Shown: positions 12,223-24,585, counted from the first letter of the stretch. The stretch is DNA of 64,000 nucleotides from Allium sativum (GCA_030737875.1 CM060926.1:168229079-168293078); one strand, 5' to 3'. The notes: generated by a model from the letters alone, not told the origin. Program-made: numbers and translations.

Positions 12223-12750
12223 GTGAAAATTAGTGCCACATCCCTATTATGTTTCAAAATTAGGCTCACATCCGGTCATAAACTTATTGTAAATTTGGTC
12301 CCTATTTTCATTTTTATGTGTTATTAAAAATATTTTCATACATGTATGCAAATATTCTGACTGAATATTTGCATATGTGTATGCAAATCCTTTGTATTTT
12401 TGCATACATTTGTGCAACTATTCTGATGAATTTTTGCATACATGTATGCAAATATTCTGAACGAATATTTGCATACATTATGCAAATATTCAAAATATTT
12501 GCATACATGTATGCAACTACTCTGATAAATATTTGCATGTATGTATGCAAATATTCTAAATTTTTGCATACATGTATGCAAATATTCAAAATATTTGTAT
12601 ACATGTATGCAAATAAAGTTAAACTAATGCTCATGAATTGTTGTAGAAATGTATGCAATTTTTCTAAATAAGGACTAAATTTACAATAAGTTTATGACTG
12701 GATGTGAGCCTAATTTTGAAACTTAATAGGGACCTGTGCCAAGTGAACCC
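12223..12750. mobile_element. Mutator-like foldback MITE with palindromic core
   Basis: The two arms (about 12233-12305 and 12667-12745) are long inverted repeats with few mismatches: GGTCATAAACTTATTGTAAA on the left matches the reverse complement on the right. A perfect 9-bp duplication TTAAATTAA flanks the 528-bp element, which points to the Mutator superfamily. Between the arms lie about nine degenerate copies of a palindrome. Because the core is palindromic, long frames appear on both strands; they are not genes. Confidence 0.75.
12336..12615. repeat. Array of about nine GCATACATGTATGC palindromes
   Basis: Units of about 30-35 bp each centre on TTGCATACATGTATGCAA or a near variant, joined by ATATTC or ATTCTGA linkers. 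Each unit can form its own hairpin, and neighbouring units alternate in both directions. Confidence 0.85.
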
Positions 12751-12759
12751 TTAAATTAA
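12751..12759. repeat. MITE target duplication, right (9 bp)
   Basis: TTAAATTAA, identical to 12214-12222. Confidence 0.7.
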
Positions 12760-13795
12760 TTATTTAAATTATTCAAACTTCGAGAATTCAAATCTTTTTT
12801 GATACGAACTCGAAATCGCGCAAAACAGGATTTGCCATGATCGTTGAGTCATAAGCTTTGCATAGACACCAAATTCGTCAATTTTAGAGCATGTTGAATT
12901 TTGGACCAAAATTGGGCCCGAACTGTCAATTTAAAGCCGGCAAAGGTGAGAACTTTTATCTCACTCAAAATTCTGAATAGTTATTTATTTTTTTATTAAA
13001 ATATTAATTAATTATCCATGTCGGAATTATTGTTTGTCGGATAAATGTTGATTTGGATGACTGTTGTGAATTGTTTGAAATTTGAAATATGGAACATGTT
13101 GTTATGACATTTATGATATTTAAAACATGTTTACACTACCATTTACAAATTGCCTGACTTGTTTATGTTGATTGGACGATAAATTTTCACACATCGTCTA
13201 AAAGCACAATTAATAATATATTATTTAAATTTGTGCTGGTTGAAACACCACACGGGTCTTGGGTTGATATTCTGATTACACACGCCCTTGTGATTAGTTT
13301 AAAATGCACTTTGGCTGTTATTGAATTTTTTATCATCATTATGGAATTAAAGCGAAGTTTGAAATCCATATAATTAAAATTATATGGTAATGGATTGGGT
13401 CTCATTCCAATTTTGAATTAAAGGAATATTTTAATTTAATATTCAGTTAATGGAATTAATTGACGTATGAATCAGAAATATTATATGTTTATTGTTTAAA
13501 AGTTATGATAAAAAGGATTCAATTAAAAAGATTACATCTTTACGGTCAGTATGCTAGGATAAGAAGGTTTGATTTCAAAATTTGAACATTTTGAATAGAT
13601 TATTATTATTATAATAATAATATAGAAAGTTCAATTTTTCATTAAAAATTGAAATGCAGTTAGGATATTCGAAAATAAAGGGTTTTATAAAATTAGTAAC
13701 AATTTAATGTGAAGATCATATGTTTACTTTAAAAGGATGTTTTAAAATAATATTTTTAGTAAATTAATTATAATTATTAATTATAATTGTACTTG

Positions 13796-14012
13796 GACAC
13801 GAGGTTAGGTAACATTTGTGGTATAAGTTTGCCCGGACCCAACCGGCATATCCAGCAGCCATAAATATTGGGCCTAATGTGAGGGGTCCAAATGCCAAAT
13901 ACGAAATGGGCCATGACACGAGGTTAAGCCAAACTTGTGGGATAGGTCTGCCAGGAACCAACCGGCATATCCAGCATCCACAAGTCGTAGGCTTAATGTG
14001 GGAGGTCTGACC
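13796..14012. repeat. Tandem duplication, 119-bp period, in LTR A
   Basis: Two units start with GACACGAGGTTA at 13796 and 13915. Shared pieces include CAACCGGCATATCCAGCA and GGCCTAATGTG. The second unit is a little shorter. Confidence 0.8.
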
Positions 14013-16667
14013 CAGTATAAAATGAATAAGATAATGAATTCGGTTATTTAATTTGTTCAAATAGCATCGCCATTTTAACCCGAACATGTTTACCGATTTA
14101 TTTTATCCATTTTATAATGAATATTAAAAGAGCTAATTTCAAAATTAATATTTTGGAAATAACATTATTTTAATATGATAATAGATAGAATATTCAATTT
14201 GGATTTAAAACTGAAATAAAAGTTGGAATCGTTTTATAAACGAATTTATTAACATTTTAAAATACGTTTTAAATGGAAATCAACGAAATATATATAATAT
14301 ATATATTATATATGTTTGATGGCCTGAATAGAATGCACCGTGCAGTGACCGTTCACGAATTTCGACCATTAACTTCAAATTGATGTAACGGGAGATCCGA
14401 CCGTCGGATTCTCCTAAAACCAGAACCGTTGGGTTCGTATTGAAAAGAGCTTTCCAATGGATATAAGAGATTTGAAATCTAACGGTCAGATTTGGAGATA
14501 TGTCCAAATCAATTTCAGAAAAGGTCGTTGTAAGTGCAGTTCAGTGGCCGTTATTGGAAACCGATTGTATGTGCAATAATAAAATTATTAAAAGTATGAA
14601 AAAAATTATGTAAAATCATAATAAATGATTTGAAAAGATTTTGATGGACAAATTCCAGTTTGGAAAAGATAAAAATATATTTTTATCGAAATGAACTAGT
14701 TTTAACTAGAATGAAAATCAAATTAATTAATCTTTAATTGGAATTAAATGGAATAAATTGGATTTTTGGGTTTTCATGAATGGTGTCTTTAATAACATTG
14801 TTCCTAAACCCCGATTAGAAAAGAATAAATCTTTTAAATAAGATTTAATGAAGTTTTCCAATTAATATTTAACTGGGATTAGACAGAATATCATTTTGGG
14901 ATTTATAAATCTTTTAAATTAAGATTATTAGAGTTTCCAATTATATTTAGTAATTGGAATAAAATGAAATGTGAGCTGGGTTTATTGTGAATTGTGATTT
15001 TATCGACATTTGTTCTTTAACCCAATTAACAGTGAAAATATAAGTTGGAATTTATAAACCTTTAATTAAGATTTAAATGGAAATTTTCCAAAAATAAAGT
15101 TTTTCAATTTAATATATTAATCTGGAATTGAATGGAATTCGATTGGTTAATAATCGAGATGAATCTATGTGGATAAAGACTGTTACTACATATAGAATTT
15201 AAAAGGTCTTGCCGTTATTCCATTTGTATTATTAATTTGATACGGGAATTTATATCGATTATATCTTGATCTAATTTCCGTAAAGATTCCATATTTTATA
15301 GAAGATGATTTTGGGTTTACCGTGAACTGTGTTTTAAGTGACACTAGTTCCTTAACCCAGTTAATGATAAGATTTATTTCTTAAATTTGGTTAATCATTA
15401 AATAGTGATTATGGATATTAAAACCAAATTGGAGATTTAATAAATTCTTAATTGGATTGAATATAATAAATTCAAAAGAATTTACTTTTGATAAAATTAA
15501 TGGGAATCTTTCCCTAATAATATGAATATTTTATTAAAAAATACTCTGAATTGGAATGAGGTGTATGTTATGTTTTTATAGCACTTGATTATAAAATACG
15601 CGAATTATTCGGACAGACCGGGTTTAACCCATTCTACATAATTACTACGACGATCAAGAGTTAAAGATGAAGAGGTGGTTGAAGACCAGAGATCTTCATG
15701 TCGTTTGAGTGAGTACTGATATCTTGATTGGACCGTACACCTAAGATGATGGAAAAAGCGGTGATCATCCAAACGTATTTGGAGATCGACCGGATATGCG
15801 AGGTATAAAGTGCCTCCGGTTTCATTCAAACCCAAAACGGACTTGTAAATGGATGGTATGTCTGACATTGTATTCCGTTATGCTGTATTCGTTGATCTCT
15901 GCTAAATATATATTTGTTTGGTGTCGGAGAATTTATTCTCTTGCTTAACACACTTCTCTGAGACGTACGAGCTTAGAGGTTATATATTGGCAGAAATCAA
16001 TGGTATAGCATGTACTGACAATGTGGCATGCTAAGATGCAAATGATCAAGGCTTTTATTGAAAAGAAGATCCTTGTGGTTAATGATCAAAGCATCGCATT
16101 GATTAGCATAGCTTTGTGTATAGCGTTACTTCGCGAGCCTCACATCCCGATTGGAGTCTAAAACGGGAGAAGGGAACACAGGGAGTGCACACGTTTCTTT
16201 CTAGCTAGAAGTGGTGTCAGCGACTTACCAGCCCTGACATTTTTACTTTTGTGGATGATGGATTATGAGGTACCTCGGTTTTATAGGTTGCTAGTGGCCA
16301 TATTAGAGGTTCAAAGGAACCGGAAAGTGTGTGTTCAGGCATAACTAATCCAGCCATTGCACTATTGGCGGACTGGCCCTGCAGATATCCAAGGGGTCAC
16401 TATGGGGGATCTTGAGACATTTTCTAGAGTGTCTCAAATCGGTAAGGAGCTCCTCCCTAGCCTTGACTCATGACGGAAACCGAACTTCCAATACGACATC
16501 ATGCGGTTTTGATTGTAGAACTGGTATGGCGACATGATATATGGTACCCATGCTGTCTATGATTGATACATTTATATCTGAAGTTGTTTTAAACACTATA
16601 CACTTATAGTAATAATAAAAGATGAAATTTCGCGTATCAAGCATATTTGGCTATTATAAGGGAAAAA

Positions 16668-16718
16668 TCTATCCTCCGGCTTGCGTTGCATTGTGTGATG
16701 GGACCTGAGTCTTATAAT
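16668..16718 (+). other. 51-nt block identical in LTR A and LTR B
   Basis: The 51 bases from TCTATCCTCCGGCTTGCG to CTGAGTCTTATAAT match LTR B 55502-55552 exactly, while the surrounding sequence differs at roughly a quarter of positions. The match extends with few changes on both sides. Function is unknown; a conserved regulatory or RNA-processing site is possible. Confidence 0.8.
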
Positions 16719-17238
16719 ACCTTCATTTTTTCAAAAAAGCATTGCACTGTTTATCTATGCACTAGTATTCTTGGGGGTAAACCCGTTCCATCTTAACGGC
16801 GTGGTCCCTTGAATTACCTAATCAATTTAAAATAACTGTTTTTGAGTTCTCACACAAGTCCCATGACTGACCTGGAGTTTATTGTTTTAACCTAAACTCT
16901 GGGTGCCCATATTTTCCACACGGGCAACTAGTAGTTTTGGTTTTGCAGATATTATATTCACATGATCCTGGTCTATAGCTGAAGCGATATTCGGAAGGCT
17001 CTGTATCCGTGTTTTCCTTTCAGTTGTGTTTTGTATTATTTTTCCACTGCTATTTGGATGTAATTTAAACTCTGATATTGTATTTCTATTGTATATTATT
17101 CTTTCATACTCTGGAATATTCTTGTACTCTAATGTAATTGTTGTAACAGCAATAAAATGTTCTTCTATTTGTGTCCTGTTGTGTGTTGTTCTCAAAGCTA
17201 TCCGGGCTTTCCTTTACTGGGAAGTTTGGGTCGTCACA

Positions 17239-18825
17239 TTCTTGCCTAGGTTATGGATGCAATTTGCACGTGGTGACCTAATACTATGTGGCTTGTGGAA
17301 TGTGAAATTCTTTGTATTCCAAGTGGTAAATCATTGCGTTATCCTTGATTGGTACATTAAAATGGTTCGAATTTACATATTTCTTCATGGTGAACTAAGA
17401 CTTAAATGTACCAAACAATTTCAATTTTTGTATGTGCAATACGTTCTTCGGGTTTTATACATGATATGGTGCACATTGTTTATTATAATGCATGAATAAA
17501 TAAAAACAACATACATAGGTGGTCATTAAAACGCAGCCAATTATGAGCTTCTAATTTAAAGTTATATGCGTGAGTAGTTACATTCTTTTCTTACTTATCA
17601 TATATAGTTGAAGTATCTATATACATACATACACAAATATTTTATTTATTTATGTGTGTGAATATATGTTTATTTATGTTTGGAGATTGCAATTTTGGGA
17701 TACAAATAAGCTTCTAAGGACAAAGTATTTTTAGAAGTTTAATACTTTTTTATATTATGAATGCCTTGATTGTCTAAATTACAAGGTAGTTGTTTGCATG
17801 GAGGCAATTATTATCATGAAGCATGGGCCCATGAGGATGTTTGCCTATATTATTTAAAAAAGGTATGTAAAAGGGGATGGATCAGGCCTAAAGAATGCAA
17901 CTTTAACTAAAAATTAATGATGTTTTTTTCATATTTCTTAGACAACATGGGTACGCATACTGTAAGTTTGTGTTTTGGTATATTTATTTGTTAACCTCTA
18001 TAAAAATAAATTGCTATTGTGAAGCATAATTTGCATTGTTAACATCTAAATGATTTTATTCATTGTTCACAATTTTTGTGTAAAACTCGTGACTTAAAAA
18101 AAAATCAAGGATCAGGTGAAGTACTTCAATTAATCTACATCATAACTGTATCTTTACCTATTTTGTTCTCAACAGAGATACGAAAGCATGAGCTGGGCAC
18201 AATTAAGGGTTCATCATATCAAACAACCCCAATTGTTTTAAATGCTTTTGGATTAGTTGTATTTTAGCAATATCTTGATTCATGTCTATACAGGAAATGA
18301 TTTATAACTTGAGACGAGGAATATATGTTAATTCAAGTTCCAACTTCCTTCCATTTCTCTTGAATTAAATATATGCTATAATAATTTTGTCGCAATCAAT
18401 GCTATGAAAAACATGGTATAGTCAATGTGGAATGTTTTCTGAAATGGTTATTTCTGTGGCATTTTCATTTCGATTGAGTTAAACAAAGAATAACTTAAAT
18501 CCGTACTCTCAATTTAAAAGTTTTGCAAATTTCTGCTTCTTGAATAATTTGCTTTTTGCTCCTAATTTTTACCCTTTTCGTTATTATTTTTTAATATCAA
18601 AATTTGGATTCTTACTAAAAAAATTAAAATATAATTTGCACGCTCATAGTTACATAATTTCCCACACACTTATTTTTTATTTTTGGTTAGTTATGTCCCC
18701 TAAAATCAAATACATCTACACACACTTTTTACTTCCAAAGAAATAATATAAAAATATATTATTGATTTGACACTTCTTTATGACTACACAAACAAATATA
18801 ATGCAACTACATTTATTTTGCAATG
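17239..18825. other. Helitron interior, right part, non-coding
   Basis: AT-rich sequence between LTR A and the Helitron 3' hairpin. A 157-codon frame at 17026-17499 straddles the end of LTR A and shows no domain, so I do not call it a gene. Confidence 0.5.
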
Positions 18826-18854
18826 CCCGTGTGTGGAGCACGGGTGCGCACTAG
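18826..18854 (+). other. Helitron 3' terminus: hairpin plus CTAG
   Basis: CCCGTG and CACGGG form a 6-bp stem around a TGTGGAG loop, followed by TGCGCA and CTAG, then T. This is the canonical 3' end of a plant Helitron. Confidence 0.85.
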
Positions 18855-20234
18855 TTTATATATACAATTCTAAACTCAGCAATCAATAACATTATTCTTA
18901 TTTAAATATATCGAATTAAATATTCTGAATAATGTTTACAAAAAATGTAGGATGTTACATTACTCCTTTTGGAATGCTATAATCACTACATCTCAGTCTG
19001 GTCTATAGGTTGCCCCTTCCATGACTCAAAATTTTATTGAGCATTTTGTAGCGGTAGCACTAAATGATATGACAACATTAGATAAGGCTTAACCCCAAAA
19101 AGCCTGGTTATAAGGGGACAGAGCTTAATGGGTCGGAGATAAGCTAATATATCACATTTTCAAGAAGTTGGAGATAACATTATCGCAAAGTTAACATTCA
19201 AGAAATATGTTTAAAACATAAAACTTATACCGAGTATTTTAACTTATATTGGTTTAACATATTAATGAAATATTGCATGAGTATTAATTGTTGAAGTTAC
19301 AATGCTATATTAAAATGTACGTTATTGAAATACGTTGATCGTATTGAATCTATATAAGAAGTTTATTCTTTATGTATGCATATAAAACTTCTAAATGATA
19401 TACAAATTTAATATTGAATGTTAGTCTATCCTTAAAATTTGAGCATTATGCTTAAAAAATAATATATACACATAGTGTAACAAATTATTAAAATTCTCTA
19501 ATCATTTTGTTTTTAGATGTGGATGTTATTACAATCTAACACTCAAATATTTATAGTAAATTGTGTTTACAAGTGTTGGGAAAGAATCAAGTGTTGACTT
19601 ACATGTCGGTTGCTTACTTATTATTTAAATAAAAATAATATAATGGCCAAGAGACATAAAAGAATAAAAACGACGTTAGTGTGCATAATAGAGCGACAAA
19701 ATATATACATATACTCTTACACATTATAATATTCTTCTATATTATGATTAAAATTACACATCAAATATTTCATCAAAAAGAAAAAATAATTGAATATAAA
19801 CAAGTAGTATAAAAAATTGAGACGTTCACTTAAAAGGTCCTATAGTAGCTTTGCATCTCTAGTTCCTGGGTCACTATAAATGTCGGTGCTTATAAGAGGA
19901 ATTGGGATAACAATATACATGGGTTGCATCCATTAATTGATAGTTAATTCAAAGTGGCTCCTCTTGTAACTCACAATGTAAAGAGGGTGCTTATTTTACT
20001 ATAACAATATATTTCCGTGTTTTTTGCGCTGCTAATTAAAAAAAATGTAAATATCAATGAAAGATTATTGGAATAAAAAAGTTGTAGAAATTTCTGCATT
20101 TATTTTGAATAAGTGCAAACATATCTGCAATTATTCACATGGTGTATTGTAGGTTATTAAAAAGGAATAGATCTGTGCAGAAATGTCTATATTTATGGGG
20201 AAAAAGTAGAGACATGTCTACAATTAGTAATATA
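18855..20234. other. Unassigned AT-rich stretch
   Basis: No gene, repeat boundary or RNA is recognised. Confidence 0.5.
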
Positions 20235-20832
20235 CTAGCATGAACCCATGCTATGAACACGACATAAAACTGCATTTTTGTAATTAGTAATGGAACTCTA
20301 TTGTTGAGTGTCCACTTGAAGAATCAGATTTAGATTTTAAACATATGCATGGCATTATGGTAAGCTAAAGTTCACAATGAAAAATATCCCTTTTACTTTG
20401 TAAAAAGTATAGAATATTTTGCTTCGAATGAAGAAAAACATAAAATGCACAAGGTTGATCTACTAACATTGTTCCTGAAACAATATTAATTGTAGTTATA
20501 GAAAAATATTAGTAAGCTTCACTTATGTTATTAGCCAAATTGTAGTCTTCCATTAAAGTAATCATCGTGTGATAATTGTAATACTGATTAGTTTAAAGAA
20601 CCAAAGCACTATACAGTAGAATAATTATTTTTTATCATGTGAAATAAAGTCAGCATACCATGCGAGAAGGAAGATGTTTATAACATAAAATTGGTAAATA
20701 GTAATAATACATGGTACATAATAACAAAAGGGACAGGGATCACATTTGACTGGAAAAAATATCCTATGTAGATATTAAGAAAATCTTGGTTTTTCCCTCT
20801 CAACATTTTAAGTATAAATATTTTTCAAATTT

Positions 20833-20952
20833 TGTAGAAATACTATAGAACAAACAAGTGTTTCTAAAACCAATTGGTGATAGGAACAACGATCTCTTAG
20901 TATACATATAGGAAAAATGATACAAATTGCTCGACGTGGGACAATTCTAACA
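20833..20952 (-). repeat. TRIM 3' LTR
   Basis: 120 bp, from TGTAGAAATACTATAG to ACAATTCTAACA on the plus strand; paired with 21029-21148. Confidence 0.8.
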
Positions 20953-21016
20953 CCTCCCCTGCATGTGGGGCACCAGTGGACATCATGTTCCCAAGCCACA
21001 CATGAGCCTAAACCAA

Positions 21017-21028
21017 GCTCTGATACCA
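21017..21028 (-). other. TRIM primer-binding site (initiator tRNA-Met)
   Basis: TGGTATCAGAGC on the minus strand, directly beside the 5' LTR. Confidence 0.8.
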
Positions 21029-21148
21029 TGTAGAAATACTAGAGAACAAATAAGTGTACCCAAAACCAATTGGTGATGAAATCAACGATCTCTTATTATA
21101 TATACAGGAAACGTGATAAAAATTGCTCGATGTGAGACAATTCTAACA
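21029..21148 (-). repeat. TRIM 5' LTR
   Basis: 120 bp, equal in length to the partner LTR. Confidence 0.8.
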
Positions 21149-21484
21149 AATTTTAACATTAAATGGATACACAATCAATGTGTAAAGAGTTTGTGCATAA
21201 TATAAACAATCCACTTAATACCATCACAGAACTGCCACATTTGGATGCACAAACATAAAAATTAAAATATTATCACAGAGCTGCCAATATATGAACATAG
21301 ACATGAATATAAAAAATTTCAGGTAAACTAAGAGTAATTATCTACAACTGCATATACATAAACATCATTAAACCTTGTTACGACAGTTGACACTCCAGCT
21401 TGCTAAATTGGCTTGAAATGGCTTAGTGCTTTTCAACTCCAGTATGAAAAACATCCTACAATCTAAATTTTATATAATATAAGA

Positions 21485-21830
21485 TGTTATGGCATGATAA
21501 TTTAAATAAAAATCATTACATAATAATGATATTGCTTAATAAAATGATGAAAATATACATATTTTTCAAGGTTGTGATCTAGATAGTCTAGTACAACATA
21601 CATTTTAAGTTGTGAACTATGCACAAAGATGGATCCAGTGGAATATCAAGAAACTATTGTACTAATGTACCGTTGTGCCTTAGATTGTCCTACAAACATC
21701 CTATGTTGTTTTTGACTATTGTGTTATAGGACAGATAATAAAGTGTTATTTGCATATGCAATAATATTGATATATCTAAATCATGCAAAAGTTAAATAAA
21801 GCAAAAGTTATATATTTACATATAACAACC
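21485..21830. other. Unassigned AT-rich stretch before LTR D
   Basis: Nothing recognised. Confidence 0.5.
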
Positions 21831-22045
21831 CGGATTTTTGGTCATTTAAATTTGAATATTTAAACCTGATTTAAATATTATATTTGGAATATTAATGGAT
21901 TTTAATATTGAATTCGTCATTAAAAACAAGTTGAACATTAAATTTATATTTAATATAAATCGAGATCGAAATGGCACCTAGTTCGTAATATTGAAATTCG
22001 AACTTTAATCGAATGTACAGGATCCGATATAAGTCGGAATTCCAT
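21831..22045 (+). repeat. Giant LTR D, piece 1 of 5
   Basis: It begins TATAACAACCCGG, one base off the TGTAACAACCCGG start of related LTRs, and runs to the gypsy insertion at 22046. Its order of landmarks continues in pieces at 31858, 42309, 47900 and 56239. The pieces sum to about 6.0 kb, close to the length of LTRs A and B. Confidence 0.6.
22041..22045. repeat. Gypsy target duplication, left
   Basis: TCCAT, identical to 31858-31862. Confidence 0.9.
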
Positions 22046-24583
22046 TGTAACGACCCGCATTCTACGCATCATAGGATCGTAGAATATTTATTTCTTTCAC
22101 ATACGAAGTCGTATGGTCATGTAACTTTGGGAGACGACTATTGGGGTCATTTCCCATGTTCATGATTTTTCCCGATTTTTAAATGACCATTTTACCCCTA
22201 GTTGGCACTGTTTTGGCCATAACTTTTGACTGGAAAAGAATTTTGACCTGAGACCACTTCCGTTGGCTCCGGATGATGGTTTCTCTTTCCGTAGAGTGGT
22301 CACATTAGCCAAACGGACTCACCGTTTGGGAGATATGGCTGAAACAAGTTTTAGATGGTGAAAAACAGCTTAATTGGGCTTAAGCGGGTGATTAGCAGCT
22401 AGGCCCAAGGGGAATTTCGGGTTTAGGGGTATATTGGGGCTGATTAGGGTTAGAAAACATTTCTTTAGACATTTTCCAGCCGCCACTTTCATTCCTCTTG
22501 ATATAGCCATGGCCTCCACTCTCTAAATCTCTCTAAAACACCCAAAAATCACTTTCTAATTGAAGATTAGGCTTAGCAAACATCAAATCAAGGAGTATTA
22601 GCACGAGAACCGAGGTAGAGCTGCTGTGTAAGATTGGGAACAGCGCCAAATCAGAGAATATTTCAGTTTTGGGGTTTTAGTTGTGGCCAAGGTGAGTGAT
22701 AGCATCGTTTTGACACTAATTACAGTTAATTAAGGGTAATTAGTGAAGATTAGCGAATTTATACACTAATAAATTCTGGAAAAATGTTTAGAAATTCTTA
22801 AATAATATTTCATGCCTCTGTTATAAAATTTAGACGATTTGGTTAAGTTTTACTAAGTATGTACTTAAACATGATTAAGAGGGACTATGGGAAAATATGA
22901 AGTTTTAGTCACTTTTGATCCCTTTTGATTCATTTGAATTGTTGTTTGCTGTTTGTGGTTGCTATTACATGTTGCTATGAATCTATGGTATGTTTTATGA
23001 TTGATTAGAATAGTTAAATTGGTCGAAAACGTCGTCGAATGGCGTAGAAAGCTCGCTGGAAAGTTGCAGAAATGTGCAGGTCCCGAACCGGTTCGGATCG
23101 GAGCAGGGGTCGGATCGGGCTAGTGAACTGACCAAGGGAATCCGAACTGGATTGGGACTTGTCACATAGAAGACTTGGCAAAAAGGAAGGCTGTTTCCTT
23201 AGAGTTGGAGTGGACAAGGGGATCGGATCGGAAGGGTAATGGAAGCCAGATCGGATCGGCTCAAGAATGGAAGGCTACGACTAGAGTAAGGCGAAGTGAT
23301 CGGATCGGATCGGAGTAGATGGAAACGAGGGAGCTGATTGGAGAAGGAGCATGAGCTGGAGGAGGACAGCACCCCGACCCGACCCGGAGGAGGACACCGA
23401 CCCGACCCGGAGTGAAGCACCCGACCCGAATCGAATGGAAGATGACAAGGATGGAGGACCGACCCGAACCGACGCTACCGAACCGAACCGAGTTCTAGGA
23501 CTGTTACTGCATGTCAACTTTTCTGAAGACCCACTCCAATTCGATCAAAACTCGAGATGCAAAGGAAGTCCAGATGAGAAGTTAGAGCTCAAGATTTAGA
23601 TGGGAATCAATGAGTTCGCTTCATGGTTGGGCTTTGCTGCGGGACGCGTGCCAAGGAGTTATCGACGTCTATAGCTTTGGACCACTATGGTAGGAGGTAC
23701 GAAGGCGGATTCAGGGCCATTATGGCATCGGTAGAACCAAGGGCTACGACCAATGAAGTGGGTCATTGAAATGTTTGGTCATGACTCCAAATGTTTGGCT
23801 TGGTCACAGCAGGGTTTCTACAAGTCGGGATTCGTCGTTGCCTCAGTTTGTCTAGTGTTCCAAAGTGGTAGATATCGTACGCTTTACGCACTGAGTGAGA
23901 GACGTGAGGATGGTTGCTATGCTTGATTGTTTGACATGCACACCCTACCCCCGTATTCTTACACTATTTATTATGGCACCTTGGAGTATTGTACGGTATG
24001 TGGTACTAACTCTTTGGTTGCAGGTCCAGGTTCAGGTATGGTTTAGTATACCTGTTATTACCCTGTTTAGATGCTTATCGCTCATACCAGGCTTTATGTC
24101 TGACCCAGAGTTTTATGTCTCTTCTTATTACTCTGGGTGCTCACACGAGCAGACTAGAGACAGGTTAGCTGGTGATGCACGGGTAGATGATCCGGAGACG
24201 GGCAGGAGGCTTCCACGTAATATATATAGTATTCTCCCTGTGTTGTTGAAGATCACTGCTTGGGCATTGGTGGTGCATCTTCTACTTTAGTTTTCCTTTG
24301 TTAGAGACAATAAATTTGGAAAGTTGTAATAAGCTGTATTTGGATTTCCGCTGCTCTGATGTTGACATTGATTATTAGTTATCAGCTTATGCACTGTCTC
24401 GCCTGTTTTATGTCAAGTATGTTATTATTATATTTTATCCCATGCGCTGTGAGACATTCTACAGGTTCCTTGATTAGTTCATTCTCTTCTTTCCTTTCTC
24501 CTGACGACCGTCTTGTACTAGTCGGGCATGTGTACAGCGCACTTTTGGAGGAAATGCAGGCTGGTGCGGGGCGGGCCGTCACA
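22046..24583 (+). repeat. Gypsy 5' LTR
   Basis: 2538 bp from TGTAACGACCCGC to GGGCCGTCACA. It holds GGATCGG-type repeats near 23220-23320 and a GC-rich GACCCGACCCGG segment near 23380. Frames of 60-131 codons are repeated in the 3' LTR and carry no domain. Confidence 0.95.
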
Positions 24584-24585
24584 CT

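Larger units (their letters stand above)
10313..17238 (+). repeat. Giant solo LTR A (6.9 kb)
   Basis: It begins TGTAACGACACGG and ends GGGTCGTCACA, so the ends are TG...CA within a longer imperfect inverted repeat. The flanks TTCAT (10308-10312) and TTCTT (17239-17243) look like a 5-bp target duplication with one change. No primer-binding site follows and no gag or pol lies near, so it is a solo LTR. Homology to LTR B runs in the same order almost throughout (for example 15880-16000 with 54740-54860). Without the MITE inside it is about 6.4 kb, far longer than usual plant LTRs. The middle (11850-12050) is GC-rich. The motif CTCTGGGTGCCC near 16896, close to the 3' end, is shared with the young gypsy LTR, suggesting a Ty3/gypsy origin. 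Confidence 0.7.
4743..18854 (+). mobile_element. Non-autonomous Helitron interrupted by a hAT element and giant LTR A
   Basis: The 5' end (TCTATTATATTATATG, after A at 4742) and 3' end (hairpin at 18826-18844 plus CTAG at 18851-18854, followed by T) fit the Helitron rule of insertion between A and T. The span is 14.1 kb. Subtracting the hAT element (1.86 kb) and LTR A (6.9 kb) leaves about 5.3 kb of AT-rich sequence with no Rep or helicase frame. Pairing of these particular ends is inferred; if the 4200 end is the true partner, the element is slightly longer. Confidence 0.55.
20833..21148 (-). mobile_element. TRIM element (miniature LTR retrotransposon), complete
   Basis: Two 120-bp direct repeats (20833-20952 and 21029-21148), ending TGTTAG...CTACA on the minus strand, enclose only 76 bp. 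A 12-nt site complementary to initiator tRNA-Met (TGGTATCAGAGC, 21017-21028) touches the 5' LTR, and a purine run GGGGAGG touches the 3' LTR. AATTT flanks both sides (20828-20832 and 21149-21153) as a perfect 5-bp duplication. With no coding capacity it must have moved using proteins from another element. The LTRs differ at about a tenth of positions, so it is not new. Confidence 0.85.
20235..21484 (-). mobile_element. Possible small non-autonomous Helitron, minus strand
   Basis: Read on the minus strand, the lower end is GCATGGGTTCATGCTAG followed by T (CTAG at 20235-20238), like a plant Helitron 3' end with a worn hairpin. The upper end is TCTTATATTATATAAAA preceded by A (GA at 21483-21484). 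The size would be 1250 bp including the TRIM element. The pairing is tentative. Confidence 0.35.

Noticed and set aside
12314..12671. Overlapping frames of 114 and 117 codons on opposite strands
   Set aside because: They come from the palindromic repeat core of the MITE; the peptides are mirror-like repeats without a domain.
17026..17499. 157-codon frame with hydrophobic stretches
   Set aside because: It crosses the end of LTR A into Helitron sequence, so its halves have different origins; AT-rich composition explains the hydrophobic residues.
23895..24290. 131-codon frame, repeated at 31169-31564
   Set aside because: It lies in the gypsy LTRs and recurs because the LTRs are near-identical; no domain.
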